A DNA stretch of 47,381 bases from NCBI GenBank assembly GCA_017507805.1, contig JAFWAC010000001.1, positions 87,695-135,075 of the forward strand, read 5' to 3'. The stretch comes from Clostridia bacterium (lineage in GTDB: Bacteria > Bacillota > Clostridia > Oscillospirales > Acutalibacteraceae). Positions within the stretch are counted from its first letter, which is position 1; every line of letters starts with the position of its first letter. The notes below the pieces were generated by a model that worked only from the letters and a program-made list of their open reading frames with translations, was not told the origin of the DNA and searched no databases. Made by a program: the position numbers and the translations under genes. This document shows positions 25,068 through 34,960 of this stretch, one piece after another.

Positions 25068-27908
25068 GTGAAAAAAATAATTTCTTCCATTTTAACTGTT
25101 TGCGTTTTGCTTTGTCCGTTACTTACTGCTGTTACCGCCGCTGAAGCGACAGCCGACAAAGCCGACACCGTTTCAATAAATAACACCGAGACGGGCAATT
25201 ACCGCACTTACCTGTCAAAGCTTGATTTATCGCTTAAGGGCGGGGATATTGAAATACCCTGCCACTCGGCAACCGCCCTTTACGGGGGTGCTGAGCCGGA
25301 GGCTTCCTTTGTTGTTTTTCCTGATGAGGACAGCAGTGCCGAGTTCACCTTTAATGTTGAGGCAGAGGCGAATTATTGCGCAGAGCTTACCTTCGTGCCT
25401 TTAAGCGGCAGTAATTTTGGTAACAGCTCAATCGGCTTCAAGGTCAACGGTGAGTACCCCTTTGATGAAGCGAGGGAGCTTGACCTTTTCTGGCGCTGGC
25501 AAAATTCCGAGCGCGCGACCGATAAAAGAGGAAACGAAATCCTTTCCTCAATGACCTTTGTTGAGGACGAAACTGCCGTTTCGCTTGCAGATCCTTCGGG
25601 AAGGCAGGAGCTGCCGTTGCTTTTTAAATTCTCAAAGGGCATTAACACGGTGACGGTAGTTGCAAACACAGGCAATTTTAAGCTTCTTGGCATAAGGCTT
25701 TACAGCCCTTCGCAGGTTAAGAGCTACGAGGAGTATTCAAAGCAAAACAGCGGCCTTTCTGCCGTGACAAATCAAAACCTTGTTTTAGAGGCAGAGGATT
25801 ATTTGGAGGCTTCCTCAACCACACTCACTCCCGATTATGACAAGAGCAGTGTTGACACCTCTCCCAATGACCCCGTTAAGCTGCTTTATAATTACATATC
25901 CGATGATAAGTACCGTTCGCCGGGACAATGGCTTAAATGGGAGTTTGTTCCCGAGCAGACGGGAATGTACGAAATATCCATGAGGGTAAGGCAAAACTCA
26001 AAAAGCGGCTTTTCCGTTGCGAGAAGGCTTTACATTAACGGTGAAGTGCCCTTTGAGGAATGTGAAGAAATCCGATTTGATTATCGGAGTGATTGGTATG
26101 TCAAGGATTTGGGCGGAGATAAGCCCTACAGCTTCTATTTTGAGGCAGGGAAAAAGTACACACTAATTCTTGAGGTTACCGCAGGCTCGCTTTCGGAAAT
26201 CACAGGCAGAATTGACGATTTGGTTTACAGGCTTAATTCCTTTTACAGAAGCGCAGTTATGGTTATCGGCAATGACCCCGATACCTACCGCGATTATCAG
26301 CTTCACAAGGTAATCCCCGACTTTGAAAAATCCATATCCGATTTTTACGAGGAGCTAAAGACTATTGTTGAGGCGCTTGAAAACCGCAATTCAGGTCGCT
26401 CGGGAAGCTCGCTTTCAAGCTTCCATTCGCTGATGAACCGTTTGCAGAGATTTAAAAAGAATCCCGATTTGTTTGCCAAAAATATGTCCTCCTTTAAGGG
26501 AGAAATTCAGGCGCTTTCCTCCTGGAATCAGGATGCCAAGGAGCAACCCTTGGATATTGATTACATAAGCATCCATTCACCCGACCAAAGCACAGGTAGA
26601 GGCAAAGTGCAATTTTTCAGACAGCTTGCCTTTGATTTAAAAAGAATAGTAGCCTCATTCACAAGCGATTATGGCGTAGTTGGCGATATTTATGACCAAA
26701 GCTCCTCCCTCAAAATTTGGATGAGCTCGGGCAGAGACCAGATGAATATTCTTAAAAAGCTTGTTGATAATTCCTTTTCAACAGAGTACGGAATAAAAGC
26801 CAATATCTCGCTCGTTACGGTTGATATCAGAACGGCGGTCCTTGCCGGCACAGCACCCGATGTTTCGCTTTTCCTTTCGGGGGATATGCCTGCAAGCTTA
26901 GCTATGCGCGGTGCGATAGAAAACCTTTCGGAATATGAAGGCTTTGCCGCTGTTGCGGAGAGATTTTCCGCACATTCACTCAAGCCCTTTGAGCTTGACG
27001 GCGGTTGTTACGCTTTGCCCATAAGCGAAACCTTTAATATGATGTTTGTAAGAACCGATATTTTTGAGGAATTGGGCTTGAGCATACCCGAAACATGGGA
27101 GGAATTTTATCAGGTTTCCACCATTCTGCAACGGAATAATCTTGAGGTGGGTATTCCTGCCAATATAGGTATGTTTGCCACACTGTTATTCCAAAACGGC
27201 GGCGAATTTTATAACAGCGGGCTTAACCAAACCGATTTTGGAAGCGAGGCCGCTATTGAGGCATTTAAGACATGGACGGGACTGTTCGCAAGGTACGGCT
27301 TCCCCTTGACCTATGATTTTTATAACCGCTTTAGTTCGGGAGAAATGCCCCTTGCTATCACCGATTATACGCAGTATCTCAAGGTTGAGGCGGCCTCGCC
27401 CGAGCTTTCGGGCAGATGGGAAATGTGCCTGATACCCGGCACCGTGGGTGAGGACGGTTCCTTAAACCGTGCTGTTTCCATAAGCGCCGCAAGCGGCAGT
27501 GACACAAGCCCCGGACTTGCGCAATCGGTAACCTCCGCGGTTATGTTCAGCGCTTCCAAGCACAAGGAAAAGGCATGGAAATTCCTTAGTTGGCTTACCT
27601 CGGACGAAATCCAAAGCGCCTACGGCAGAGAGCTTGAGGATGCGCTCGGCTCGATTTCAAGGTATACCTCGGCAAATATCAATGCCTTTAAAACCTTACC
27701 GTGGAGTAAGGAGCAGAGAACACTTTTGGAAACTCAGCGCAGCAGTATTGTGGCGCTGAATGAGATTTCGGGTAATTACAGCGTTACCCGAGAGCTGATA
27801 AACGCCTTCCGCAAGGTGGTTTACAATAACGCAAATGCAACCGATACAATTTATACCTATAACAAGCGGATTAATAAGGAGCTTGAACGGAAAACAAAGA
27901 AAAACTGA
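25068..27908 (+). CDS. Solute-binding protein with two N-terminal beta-sandwich-like domains
   Basis: 946 aa, about twice the size of ordinary sugar-binding proteins. GTG start with GGGAAGG upstream. A cleavable signal peptide ends near TAVTAAEA; no lipobox Cys and no C-terminal anchor are visible. Two beta-rich regions follow (about 45-215 and 237-395); the second opens NLVLEAEDYLEAS, like CBM6/35-type AEDY domains, and both contain a similar NGE(Y/V)PF(D/E)E motif, suggesting a duplication. A helical linker leads to a family-1 solute-binding domain from about 545 (LKIWMSSGRDQMNILKKLVD, GTAPDVSLFLSGDMP, ETWEEFYQVSTILQ, SAYGRELEDALGSI). It should deliver a saccharide to the permeases encoded next. 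The beta domains may pre-bind polymer. Confidence 0.85.
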   Translation: MKKIISSILTVCVLLCPLLTAVTAAEATADKADTVSINNTETGNYRTYLSKLDLSLKGGDIEIPCHSATALYGGAEPEASFVVFPDEDSSAEFTFNVEAEANYCAELTFVPLSGSNFGNSSIGFKVNGEYPFDEARELDLFWRWQNSERATDKRGNEILSSMTFVEDETAVSLADPSGRQELPLLFKFSKGINTVTVVANTGNFKLLGIRLYSPSQVKSYEEYSKQNSGLSAVTNQNLVLEAEDYLEASSTTLTPDYDKSSVDTSPNDPVKLLYNYISDDKYRSPGQWLKWEFVPEQTGMYEISMRVRQNSKSGFSVARRLYINGEVPFEECEEIRFDYRSDWYVKDLGGDKPYSFYFEAGKKYTLILEVTAGSLSEITGRIDDLVYRLNSFYRSAVMVIGNDPDTYRDYQLHKVIPDFEKSISDFYEELKTIVEALENRNSGRSGSSLSSFHSLMNRLQRFKKNPDLFAKNMSSFKGEIQALSSWNQDAKEQPLDIDYISIHSPDQSTGRGKVQFFRQLAFDLKRIVASFTSDYGVVGDIYDQSSSLKIWMSSGRDQMNILKKLVDNSFSTEYGIKANISLVTVDIRTAVLAGTAPDVSLFLSGDMPASLAMRGAIENLSEYEGFAAVAERFSAHSLKPFELDGGCYALPISETFNMMFVRTDIFEELGLSIPETWEEFYQVSTILQRNNLEVGIPANIGMFATLLFQNGGEFYNSGLNQTDFGSEAAIEAFKTWTGLFARYGFPLTYDFYNRFSSGEMPLAITDYTQYLKVEAASPELSGRWEMCLIPGTVGEDGSLNRAVSISAASGSDTSPGLAQSVTSAVMFSASKHKEKAWKFLSWLTSDEIQSAYGRELEDALGSISRYTSANINAFKTLPWSKEQRTLLETQRSSIVALNEISGNYSVTRELINAFRKVVYNNANATDTIYTYNKRINKELERKTKKN

Positions 27909-27923
27909 GGGGAGTGACGGTAA

Positions 27924-28829
27924 GTGAAGGATAATAATAGGCTTCTGTCTCGAATGTTTAAATATAAAGAATGCTACTTACTTGTTGCACCTTTTTATAT
28001 TATTTTCAGTATTTTTGTTATAGCACCGATTGCTATTGCCATATTTTTCGGATTTACCGATTTTAATATGCTTGAACCGCCGGAATTTATCGGGCTTTCA
28101 AATTATTTGACATTGTTTTTTGAGGACGATGTGTTTTTAGTGGCGGTAAGGAATACCCTTATATTTGCCGTAATAACAGGCCCTGTCAGCTATTTTTCCT
28201 GTTTGCTTTTCGCGTGGCTTATCAATGAATTGCCGCGCGGACTGCGTTCGGTAATGACCTTTGTTTTCTACGCACCCTCAATGTCGGGAATGCTGTATGT
28301 TATCTGGGCTTACATTTTTTCGGGCGATATGTACGGTCTGTTAAACCAAATCTTGATGTCCTTCGGATTTGTTAAGGACCCTGTGCAGTGGCTTACCAAT
28401 ACCGAGACAATGCTTGGCTGCATAATCATTGTGCAGATTTGGATGAGCTTGGGAACCTCATTTCTTGCCTTCATCGCCGGACTTCAGAATGTGGACAGAA
28501 GCCTTTATGAAGCAGGTGCGGTGGACGGTATACGAAACCGGATACAGGAGCTTGTCTATATAACACTGCCCTCAATGGGGCCGCAGTTGCTTTTCAGTGC
28601 AGTTATGCAGATAAGCGCCGCATTTTCGGTCAGCAGTGTTTGTATGACCTTGGCAGGCTTCCCTTCAACCGATAATGCCGCGCTCACGGTTGCAACCCAC
28701 GCTTACGACTTCGGTATGATTCGTTTTGAAATGGGTTATGCCTGTGCGGTTACCACCGTTTTGTTTATTGCAATGATGGCGGTTAATAAGTGGATACAAA
28801 AAATTATCAGTAAATATGCTGATGTTTAG
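27924..28829 (+). CDS. Sugar ABC transporter permease (MalF/UgpA type), pair 1
   Basis: 301 aa, six membrane segments, beginning with GTG 27924 after a GGGGAG site. The cytoplasmic EAA loop is YEAGAVDGIRNRIQELVYITLPSMGPQ (core YEAGAVDGI...ITLPSMGP), which contacts the ATPase. It forms a heterodimeric channel with the next permease and works with the large solute-binding protein upstream (15 nt away). No ATPase gene in the window, so a shared MsmX-like ATPase is inferred, as is usual for CUT1 importers in Firmicutes. Confidence 0.93.
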   Translation: MKDNNRLLSRMFKYKECYLLVAPFYIIFSIFVIAPIAIAIFFGFTDFNMLEPPEFIGLSNYLTLFFEDDVFLVAVRNTLIFAVITGPVSYFSCLLFAWLINELPRGLRSVMTFVFYAPSMSGMLYVIWAYIFSGDMYGLLNQILMSFGFVKDPVQWLTNTETMLGCIIIVQIWMSLGTSFLAFIAGLQNVDRSLYEAGAVDGIRNRIQELVYITLPSMGPQLLFSAVMQISAAFSVSSVCMTLAGFPSTDNAALTVATHAYDFGMIRFEMGYACAVTTVLFIAMMAVNKWIQKIISKYADV

Positions 28830-28843
28830 CGGGGGGCTGTTAT

Positions 28844-29704
28844 ATGAAATTCAAGAGAAGTAAAACCGGTCCTGCACGCTCTACGGCGGGGGATACAGCA
28901 GTTTTTATGATACTTATTATTGTCGGATTGTTTATGCTGTTGCCCTTTGTTTATGCAATTATACAGTCATTAAAGCCCACCGAGGAGATTTTTGCCTATC
29001 CTCCCAAATTTTTTGTCAGAAATCCAACCTTTGATAATTACAAAACACTTTCTCAGTTGGTGGACAGTCTTTGGATACCCTTCGGGAGATATTTTATTAA
29101 CAGCGCTGTTGTAACAGTAGTCGGTACAGGCGCAAACCTGCTTTTTAGCTCTATGGCGGCATTCGCCTTTGCAAAGTATAATTTTCCGGGCAATAAATGG
29201 ATGTTTTCCTTGGTTGTTGCCGCACTTTTGTTCTCGGGTACCGTAACGGCGTTACCACAGTATATAATTATGTCGGGGTTAGGGCTTATTAACACTCTGT
29301 ATTCCCTGATTATCCCTGCCGCCGCGACACCGTTGGGACTTTTCCTGATGAAAAACTTTATGGTGCAAATACCCGATACTGTTATCGAAGCGGCAACCAT
29401 TGACGGTGCCGGAATTTTGAAAATTTATTACAGGGTGTGTATGCCCCTTGTTAAGCCTGCGGCACTAACCCTTGTGATTTTCTCATTCCAAGGGCTTTGG
29501 AACTCAACAGGCGGCAGTTATATATATGAGGAAGCCTGGAAGCTTTTGCCCACCGTTTTGAACGATGTGGCTTCTGCAGGTATAGCAAGGGTAGGCTCGG
29601 CTTCGGCGGCATCGGTTCTGATGATGCTTCCGCCCTGTGCGCTGTTTATATTCACGCAAAGCCGCATAGTGGAAACCATGGCTTTTTCCGGAATAAAGGG
29701 TTGA
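28844..29704 (+). CDS. Carbohydrate ABC transporter permease (MalG type), pair 1
   Basis: 286 aa with six membrane segments. MalG-type wording: MLLPFVYAIIQSLKPTEEIF, FINSAVVTVVGTGANLLFSSM and the EAA loop IEAATIDGAGILKIYYRVCMPLVKPA. ATG 28844 follows a GGGGGG-like site, 14 nt after its partner. Function as for pair 1 above: import of an oligosaccharide across the cytoplasmic membrane. Confidence 0.93.
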   Translation: MKFKRSKTGPARSTAGDTAVFMILIIVGLFMLLPFVYAIIQSLKPTEEIFAYPPKFFVRNPTFDNYKTLSQLVDSLWIPFGRYFINSAVVTVVGTGANLLFSSMAAFAFAKYNFPGNKWMFSLVVAALLFSGTVTALPQYIIMSGLGLINTLYSLIIPAAATPLGLFLMKNFMVQIPDTVIEAATIDGAGILKIYYRVCMPLVKPAALTLVIFSFQGLWNSTGGSYIYEEAWKLLPTVLNDVASAGIARVGSASAASVLMMLPPCALFIFTQSRIVETMAFSGIKG

Positions 29705-29746
29705 TATTTGCTGATTTGAACCCACTTTTCAAGAAAGGAAAAGAGT

Positions 29747-31840
29747 ATGAAAAAAATTGTTAAAAGACTGATTTCAGTTCTTGCGGCAGCAACGGTACTC
29801 ACCGCCTTTGCACCGACTGCTTCGGCGGATGTACCTTACAGGTCATATAATTATAATTCATACGGTGAGGCAGTTGAATCCGCAAATATATACGAGCCAT
29901 ATTTAGTGTTGAGTGGCGAAAAAATCAATGCGGGCGGATTTATTGCCCCAAACGATGTTTTTGTTAAGGGTGACATTTTATATATTTTAGATTCGGGAAA
30001 CAATCGCATTGTGAAATACGGCTTGACCGATAAAGCCGTGTCAGAATATTTGGTTTCCGATAACGGTAATTCGGTTGAGCTTAACAAGGCAACAGGAATT
30101 TATGTTGATGACGGCGGCACCGTCTATATAGCGGATTCGGGCAATCAATGTGTTTGGGTTTGCGGTGCGGACGGTGCTGTTAAGGCTCAGGTTACTAAGC
30201 CTGAAACGGAATATTTCCAAGAGGGGCTTGAGTTTCTGCCGCGAAAGGTGGTTGGAGATGCAGTAGGCAACATCTATGTTCAGTGTACGGGTGTTTATGA
30301 GGGACTTGTGATATTTGACAGCGAGCTTGACTTCAGCGGATTTTTCGGCAGTGAAAAGGTGCAGACCACTGCCCAGCTTTTAAGAAATTATTTTTGGAAG
30401 CAGTTTATGACCGGTGAGCAAAAGGAAGCTATGGCAAACTATGTCCCGAGTGAAATTTACAGTATGGATATGAGTGCCGATAATTTTCTTTACACCATAA
30501 CCCCCGGCAGTCTGGTAAGCGGTTTAAGCTACAAGCAAAGCGCTGACAGCATCAGGTGTCTTAACCCCAAGGGCTCGGACATACTTGAAAGCTTTATGTC
30601 GAAGGATGTGAGCAGAGCCTTTGACAATGAGAACAGATACCTTAATTTTATAGATATTTGCTATTCCGAAAGCGGCTTTATTAATGTTATAGATAATAAG
30701 CAGGGCAGGATTTATCAGTTTGATAATAATATGCAGCTTGTCTCTGCCTTCGGCGGAGTGGGTGATTATACAGGCACCTTCCAGCAACCGATTGCGGTTG
30801 AAAGCTACGGCGATGATATTCTTGTTCTGGATTCGATAAAAAATACCGTTACATTTTTCTCCCTCACCAAAACCGGTGAAACGGTACACAGGGCATTAAC
30901 CCTTTATAATGACGGTAATTATACTGCATCCATTGAGCCTTGGTATGAGGTTATGGAAGCAAACCCGAATTTTCAATTGGCCTATATCGGTGTCGGAAAC
31001 GCACTCTTTAATGAGGGTGAATATAAAAGGGCGATGGAATATTATGAAATTGCCCGCGATACTACGGGTTACAGTAACGCATACCGCGAATACCGCGTAA
31101 TGTTTATGCGTGAAAATTTCATTTGGATTGCGCTGTTGCTTGTGGCGGTTTGTGTGATTTTCAAGGCTTTTAAGGCTATATTGAACAAAAAGGGAATTTT
31201 TCTTTCAAAAAGGCTTTATGCAACGGATTTTGGGATGGTGCTTTATTCATCCTTCCACCCGATGGTAGGGTTTGACAGGCTTCGAACCCGAAAAATCAAG
31301 TCGAACGCATTTTTAGTCTTTGTCTACCTGTTGCTTGTTTTATTGGGTGTATGTGAGCAACAGTATATGGGTAAGGCATTCGTTATAATCGATTCCTCAG
31401 AAGTGAATATCATAAGCGTTGCTTTGGTGCGGCTGGCGCTCCTTCTGCTTTTCGTTGTTGCAAATTGGGCCTTCAGCGAGCTTATGACGGGTAAGGCGAC
31501 CTTTTCTCAGATATGCACCTTCACCGCCGCCTCGCTTATGCCATACATAATCAGCGGATTTATAAGGGTTATAATGAGCAGATTTTTGGTTGAAAATGAA
31601 GCAGTATTTATGTCGGTTGTTTTGTCGGTTGGCATTATTTGCAGCTTTGTAGTCCTTATGGTAGCTTTTGCTGTTTTTCATGAGTTTGAGCTTGGGAAAT
31701 CCCTGTTTTCGTTTGTTGCGACCGCAATAGGAATGCTGTTGATAGTGGTGTTGGTTTTCCTTATTTACAACCTCACCCAGAATGTTATAGATTTTATTAA
31801 AACCTTATTCAGTGAGCTGATGTTCAGGATAAATTCTTAA
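29747..31840 (+). CDS. NHL-repeat / TPR / YIP1-domain membrane protein
   Basis: 697 aa. Signal peptide ending near TASADVP; an extracellular NHL-type beta-propeller (about 50-385) with repeats such as PNDVFVKGDILYILDSGNNRIVKY, GIYVDDGGTVYIADSGNQCVWV and IAVESYGDDILVLDSIKNTVTFF; a TPR-like pair (about 390-440, AYIGVGNALFNEGEYKRAMEYYEIA); one membrane segment near 459-478; then a YIP1-type domain (about 490-690, FHPMVGFDRLRTRKIKSNAF) with five more membrane segments. From memory, YIP1 and DUF5696 genes accompany sugar ABC transporters in other Firmicutes, with no defined role. It could gate, organise or sense at the importer. AAAGGAAAAG precedes the ATG. Confidence 0.8.
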   Translation: MKKIVKRLISVLAAATVLTAFAPTASADVPYRSYNYNSYGEAVESANIYEPYLVLSGEKINAGGFIAPNDVFVKGDILYILDSGNNRIVKYGLTDKAVSEYLVSDNGNSVELNKATGIYVDDGGTVYIADSGNQCVWVCGADGAVKAQVTKPETEYFQEGLEFLPRKVVGDAVGNIYVQCTGVYEGLVIFDSELDFSGFFGSEKVQTTAQLLRNYFWKQFMTGEQKEAMANYVPSEIYSMDMSADNFLYTITPGSLVSGLSYKQSADSIRCLNPKGSDILESFMSKDVSRAFDNENRYLNFIDICYSESGFINVIDNKQGRIYQFDNNMQLVSAFGGVGDYTGTFQQPIAVESYGDDILVLDSIKNTVTFFSLTKTGETVHRALTLYNDGNYTASIEPWYEVMEANPNFQLAYIGVGNALFNEGEYKRAMEYYEIARDTTGYSNAYREYRVMFMRENFIWIALLLVAVCVIFKAFKAILNKKGIFLSKRLYATDFGMVLYSSFHPMVGFDRLRTRKIKSNAFLVFVYLLLVLLGVCEQQYMGKAFVIIDSSEVNIISVALVRLALLLLFVVANWAFSELMTGKATFSQICTFTAASLMPYIISGFIRVIMSRFLVENEAVFMSVVLSVGIICSFVVLMVAFAVFHEFELGKSLFSFVATAIGMLLIVVLVFLIYNLTQNVIDFIKTLFSELMFRINS

Positions 31841-31853
31841 AGGGAGTTGCGTT

Positions 31854-34064
31854 ATGAAAAAAATTATTGCTTTGGCATTGACAATTTGCATTGCGTCAGT
31901 CTCCCTGACCGCCTGCTCCTCTGAGGAAATTGCAAAGGAAGCGGCGGTTGACAGCTACAGCCTGCCAAAGGGTGAGAGCTATACCGATATTAAAAGCAAC
32001 GAGTTTGTTCCTTGTGCCCAAAGCGGTGACCTTAGCCTTAGCTTTCAGCCCAGCACCACACAGTTAAAGGTGGAAAACTCAAAGGACGGCTCGGTTTGGT
32101 ACAGTAATCCCCAAAATGCTTCGGAGGATATTAATGCAAAACAGCTTGTCAAGCTGCGTATGATGTCCACCTTGGAAATTGAATATACAAATCTGTCCAC
32201 CAAGAAACGGACTACCATTAATAACTACACCTCAAATGTGAAGTCGGGAAAATATGAAATCTCGATGATTGAAAACGGCGTTATTTTTAAATATCCCTTT
32301 ACCGAGGTTGGCAAAAATGTCTTTCTGGCGGTATATTTCGAAAAGGGCGCTCTGCTGACCAGATTTTGGTACGAGGATTTTGATGAGAAAAAGCCCGATG
32401 TTGAGATAAGCGCGGTTTCGGTGTTGCCCTACCTTGTGCGCGGCTTTATGGGTGAGGAGGGCTATCTCTTTCTGCCTGACGGCTCGGGCGCTACGGTTGA
32501 TTTCTCAAATATTGTTTACTCGGGAAATGCTTACGCAAGAAATATCTACGGCTATGAGCCCACACTGATAACCTCTGATTATTACCTCGATGTAAATAAA
32601 AATTCGGTTTATTTACCCGTATACGGAGCAAAAGTGGGGGAAAGCGCCGTAATGGCAATATGCGAGAAGGGTGCGGAGTACGGTGTCCTCACAGCGGAGG
32701 CTTGCGGTCAAACATCATCCTATGCAAGGGCTTATGTGAGCTACAAGCTTTTAAACTCGATTGAATACAAGGTGGGAAACACAACCACCGAGCTGTTTGA
32801 TAAGGTTGGCTCCTCTTTAGATTATATAACAACGCGCTATATTTTCCTTGATGGCGAGGATGCCGATTACAGCGGAATGGCAAGAGCCTACAGGGATTAT
32901 CTGATTGGGGATTTGCAATTAAAGGATACCGCAACCGCTTTGTATACAGATATTTATGCTTCGGTTATAAAGAAGGCTTCAACGGTTGGCGTTCCGCACA
33001 ATAAAACGGTTTCGCTCACCGATGCGGCGGAGCTTGAGGGTATTATCGAAAGATTGAATGCTGAGGGGATAGAGGACATCACCGTAAGATACCGCTTGTG
33101 GAATTCGGATGAAATCAAGGGCAAAAAAATTAAATCTGCCAATTCGGCGGCAGGAATATCCTTTAAAGCAATCAAGAATATAAAAAATGCTGAGATTTAC
33201 CCTGCTGTGCTGAGCCTGCACACCTATTCTAACGGAAGCTATTTTGACAGGCTGATTAATGCCGCGAAATCTATCACACAGCTACCCTTTTCATGGAAAA
33301 AGCATAAGCTCAGCAACCTGAATGAGACGGGTGAAGCGGAGTACAGGGTATCAATCGATTGGTTTTGCAAAAATTCCGATAAGCTTATTGAAAGGCTTAA
33401 AAGCAAGGGCATCAGCAAGCTTGCGTTGGGTGATGTGGCAAACAGTCTTTATTGCGATTTTAAGGGTGAGGGCGCTAAAAGAGACAAAACCCGTCTGGTT
33501 ATGAGTGAGTTTATAAAGCAGAGCGATGAAGCCTTTGAAGGGCTTATGCTTGATGCGGCTAACGCCTATGCCGCACCCTTTGCGGATATTATTTATAACG
33601 CGCCTGTCTGCCACAGCAATCATGACATACTTTGCAAAAGCGTTCCTTTTTACACAATGGTTATGAGTGGCATTGCCGATTGCGTTGCTCCTGCTTACAA
33701 CAGCGGTGTGGCTGATAATGCACTGCTTAATACCGTGGCTTCGGGCGCAGGCTTCTGTGTTGCCTGGATGTCTGCGGAAATGACCGAGCTTTCGGGCACA
33801 CAGCTCAGCGGTCTTTCAAATGTTAATTTCGCACAGACGGTGGATGATACCGTATCGTTATACAAAAAGGTGGATGCGGTATATTCCAAAATAAACGGAA
33901 GCCGTATTTACGCGCACAATTATATTAATGACTCTGTCAGCCTGACAGAGTATGAAAACGGGCTTCAGATATATGTCAATTTCGGCAAGGAGCCGTTTGT
34001 TCTTGAGGACGGCACACAAATTCCTGCCGAGAGCTTTACAGCAAGGGAGGGTGAAGGGCAATGA
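31854..34064 (+). CDS. DUF5696-family lipoprotein
   Basis: 736 aa. Lipoprotein signal with lipobox LTAC (Cys21). The N-terminal beta-rich part (LSLSFQPSTTQLKVENSKDGSVWYSNP) is followed by GYLFLPDGSGATVDFSN and a C-terminal half (about 360-680) with alternating strand/helix blocks ending in short acidic motifs (VSIDWFCKNSDKLIERLKSKGI, KLALGDVANSLYCDF, FEGLMLDAANAYAAPFADII), suggestive of a glycosidase-like TIM barrel. The DUF5696 call is from memory of its setting and wording. It is exposed outside the membrane and overlaps the next permease by 4 nt. Likely role: glycan trimming or handling beside the transporter; no catalytic residue can be assigned with confidence. Confidence 0.72.
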   Translation: MKKIIALALTICIASVSLTACSSEEIAKEAAVDSYSLPKGESYTDIKSNEFVPCAQSGDLSLSFQPSTTQLKVENSKDGSVWYSNPQNASEDINAKQLVKLRMMSTLEIEYTNLSTKKRTTINNYTSNVKSGKYEISMIENGVIFKYPFTEVGKNVFLAVYFEKGALLTRFWYEDFDEKKPDVEISAVSVLPYLVRGFMGEEGYLFLPDGSGATVDFSNIVYSGNAYARNIYGYEPTLITSDYYLDVNKNSVYLPVYGAKVGESAVMAICEKGAEYGVLTAEACGQTSSYARAYVSYKLLNSIEYKVGNTTTELFDKVGSSLDYITTRYIFLDGEDADYSGMARAYRDYLIGDLQLKDTATALYTDIYASVIKKASTVGVPHNKTVSLTDAAELEGIIERLNAEGIEDITVRYRLWNSDEIKGKKIKSANSAAGISFKAIKNIKNAEIYPAVLSLHTYSNGSYFDRLINAAKSITQLPFSWKKHKLSNLNETGEAEYRVSIDWFCKNSDKLIERLKSKGISKLALGDVANSLYCDFKGEGAKRDKTRLVMSEFIKQSDEAFEGLMLDAANAYAAPFADIIYNAPVCHSNHDILCKSVPFYTMVMSGIADCVAPAYNSGVADNALLNTVASGAGFCVAWMSAEMTELSGTQLSGLSNVNFAQTVDDTVSLYKKVDAVYSKINGSRIYAHNYINDSVSLTEYENGLQIYVNFGKEPFVLEDGTQIPAESFTAREGEGQ

Positions 34065-34948
34065 AAAAGCTTTCTTACGAGCGCAAAAAGGCATATTACG
34101 GATATTTGTTTATATCGGTCTGGGCTATCGGTTTTATATTTTTCTTTCTATCACCCTTTATCACCTCTGTCAGGTACAGTCTTGCAGAGGTAACTATACA
34201 GCAGGGCTATGTAGGGCTTAATTCCTGCGGATTTAATAATTACATAAATCTTTTCATAAAAAATCCCGAGTTTATGCCCGCCTTCACCGATACAGTTACT
34301 TCTGTTGCGGTGAAATCCCCCTTAATAATAATTTTTTCCCTTTTTGTGGCGGTTGTACTCAACCAAAGCTTCAAGGGCAGAACATTTTTCAGGGCAGTTT
34401 TCTTTTTGCCGGTTATAATCGCAGGCGGAATTGCCATTGAAATCATTAACGGAAACTATTATTTGGGGCTTATCACCACCGGGGGACGGTCAGATTCACT
34501 GTTTGAGTCCCAATCAATAGCCCAAATGCTTGCAAATTCGGGTGTTCCGCAGACAGCGGTGGATTACATTATTAAAACCGTTAATGAAATATTCGGACTT
34601 TTGTGGAATTCCGGAATACAGATACTTATTTTCATAGCAGGACTTCAATCAATTCCCACAACACTTTACGAGGTGGCAAATGTGGAGGGCTCGAACGGGT
34701 GGACAACATTTTGGAAGGTAACCGTTCCAATGCTGGCGCCGATGCTTATTGTAAATGTTTTTTACACGGTTGTTGATAATATGATAAGCTTTTCCAACGA
34801 AATGTTTAAGCTTATAGACGGGTACCTCAACAATCTCAAGTTTGATGAAGCCGCGGCGATGGCGATTATCAATTTTGTGATAGTGTTCGTAATGGTTATT
34901 TTAATTTATGTAATCGGAAACAAGAGTGTTTATTACGCGGTTGATTAG
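34061..34948 (+). CDS. Sugar ABC transporter permease (LplB/MalF type), pair 2
   Basis: 295 aa, about six membrane segments. Opening RKKAYYGYLFISVWAIGFIFFFLSPF and the EAA loop YEVANVEGSNGWTTFWKVTVPMLAP are typical of CUT1 permeases. ATG overlaps the DUF5696 stop (ATGA), giving strong coupling. Partner of the next gene; the cognate binding protein is probably the lipoprotein at 37665, since the first solute-binding gene precedes pair 1. Confidence 0.92.
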   Translation: MKKLSYERKKAYYGYLFISVWAIGFIFFFLSPFITSVRYSLAEVTIQQGYVGLNSCGFNNYINLFIKNPEFMPAFTDTVTSVAVKSPLIIIFSLFVAVVLNQSFKGRTFFRAVFFLPVIIAGGIAIEIINGNYYLGLITTGGRSDSLFESQSIAQMLANSGVPQTAVDYIIKTVNEIFGLLWNSGIQILIFIAGLQSIPTTLYEVANVEGSNGWTTFWKVTVPMLAPMLIVNVFYTVVDNMISFSNEMFKLIDGYLNNLKFDEAAAMAIINFVIVFVMVILIYVIGNKSVYYAVD

Positions 34949-34960
34949 GTCGCGGGGAAG

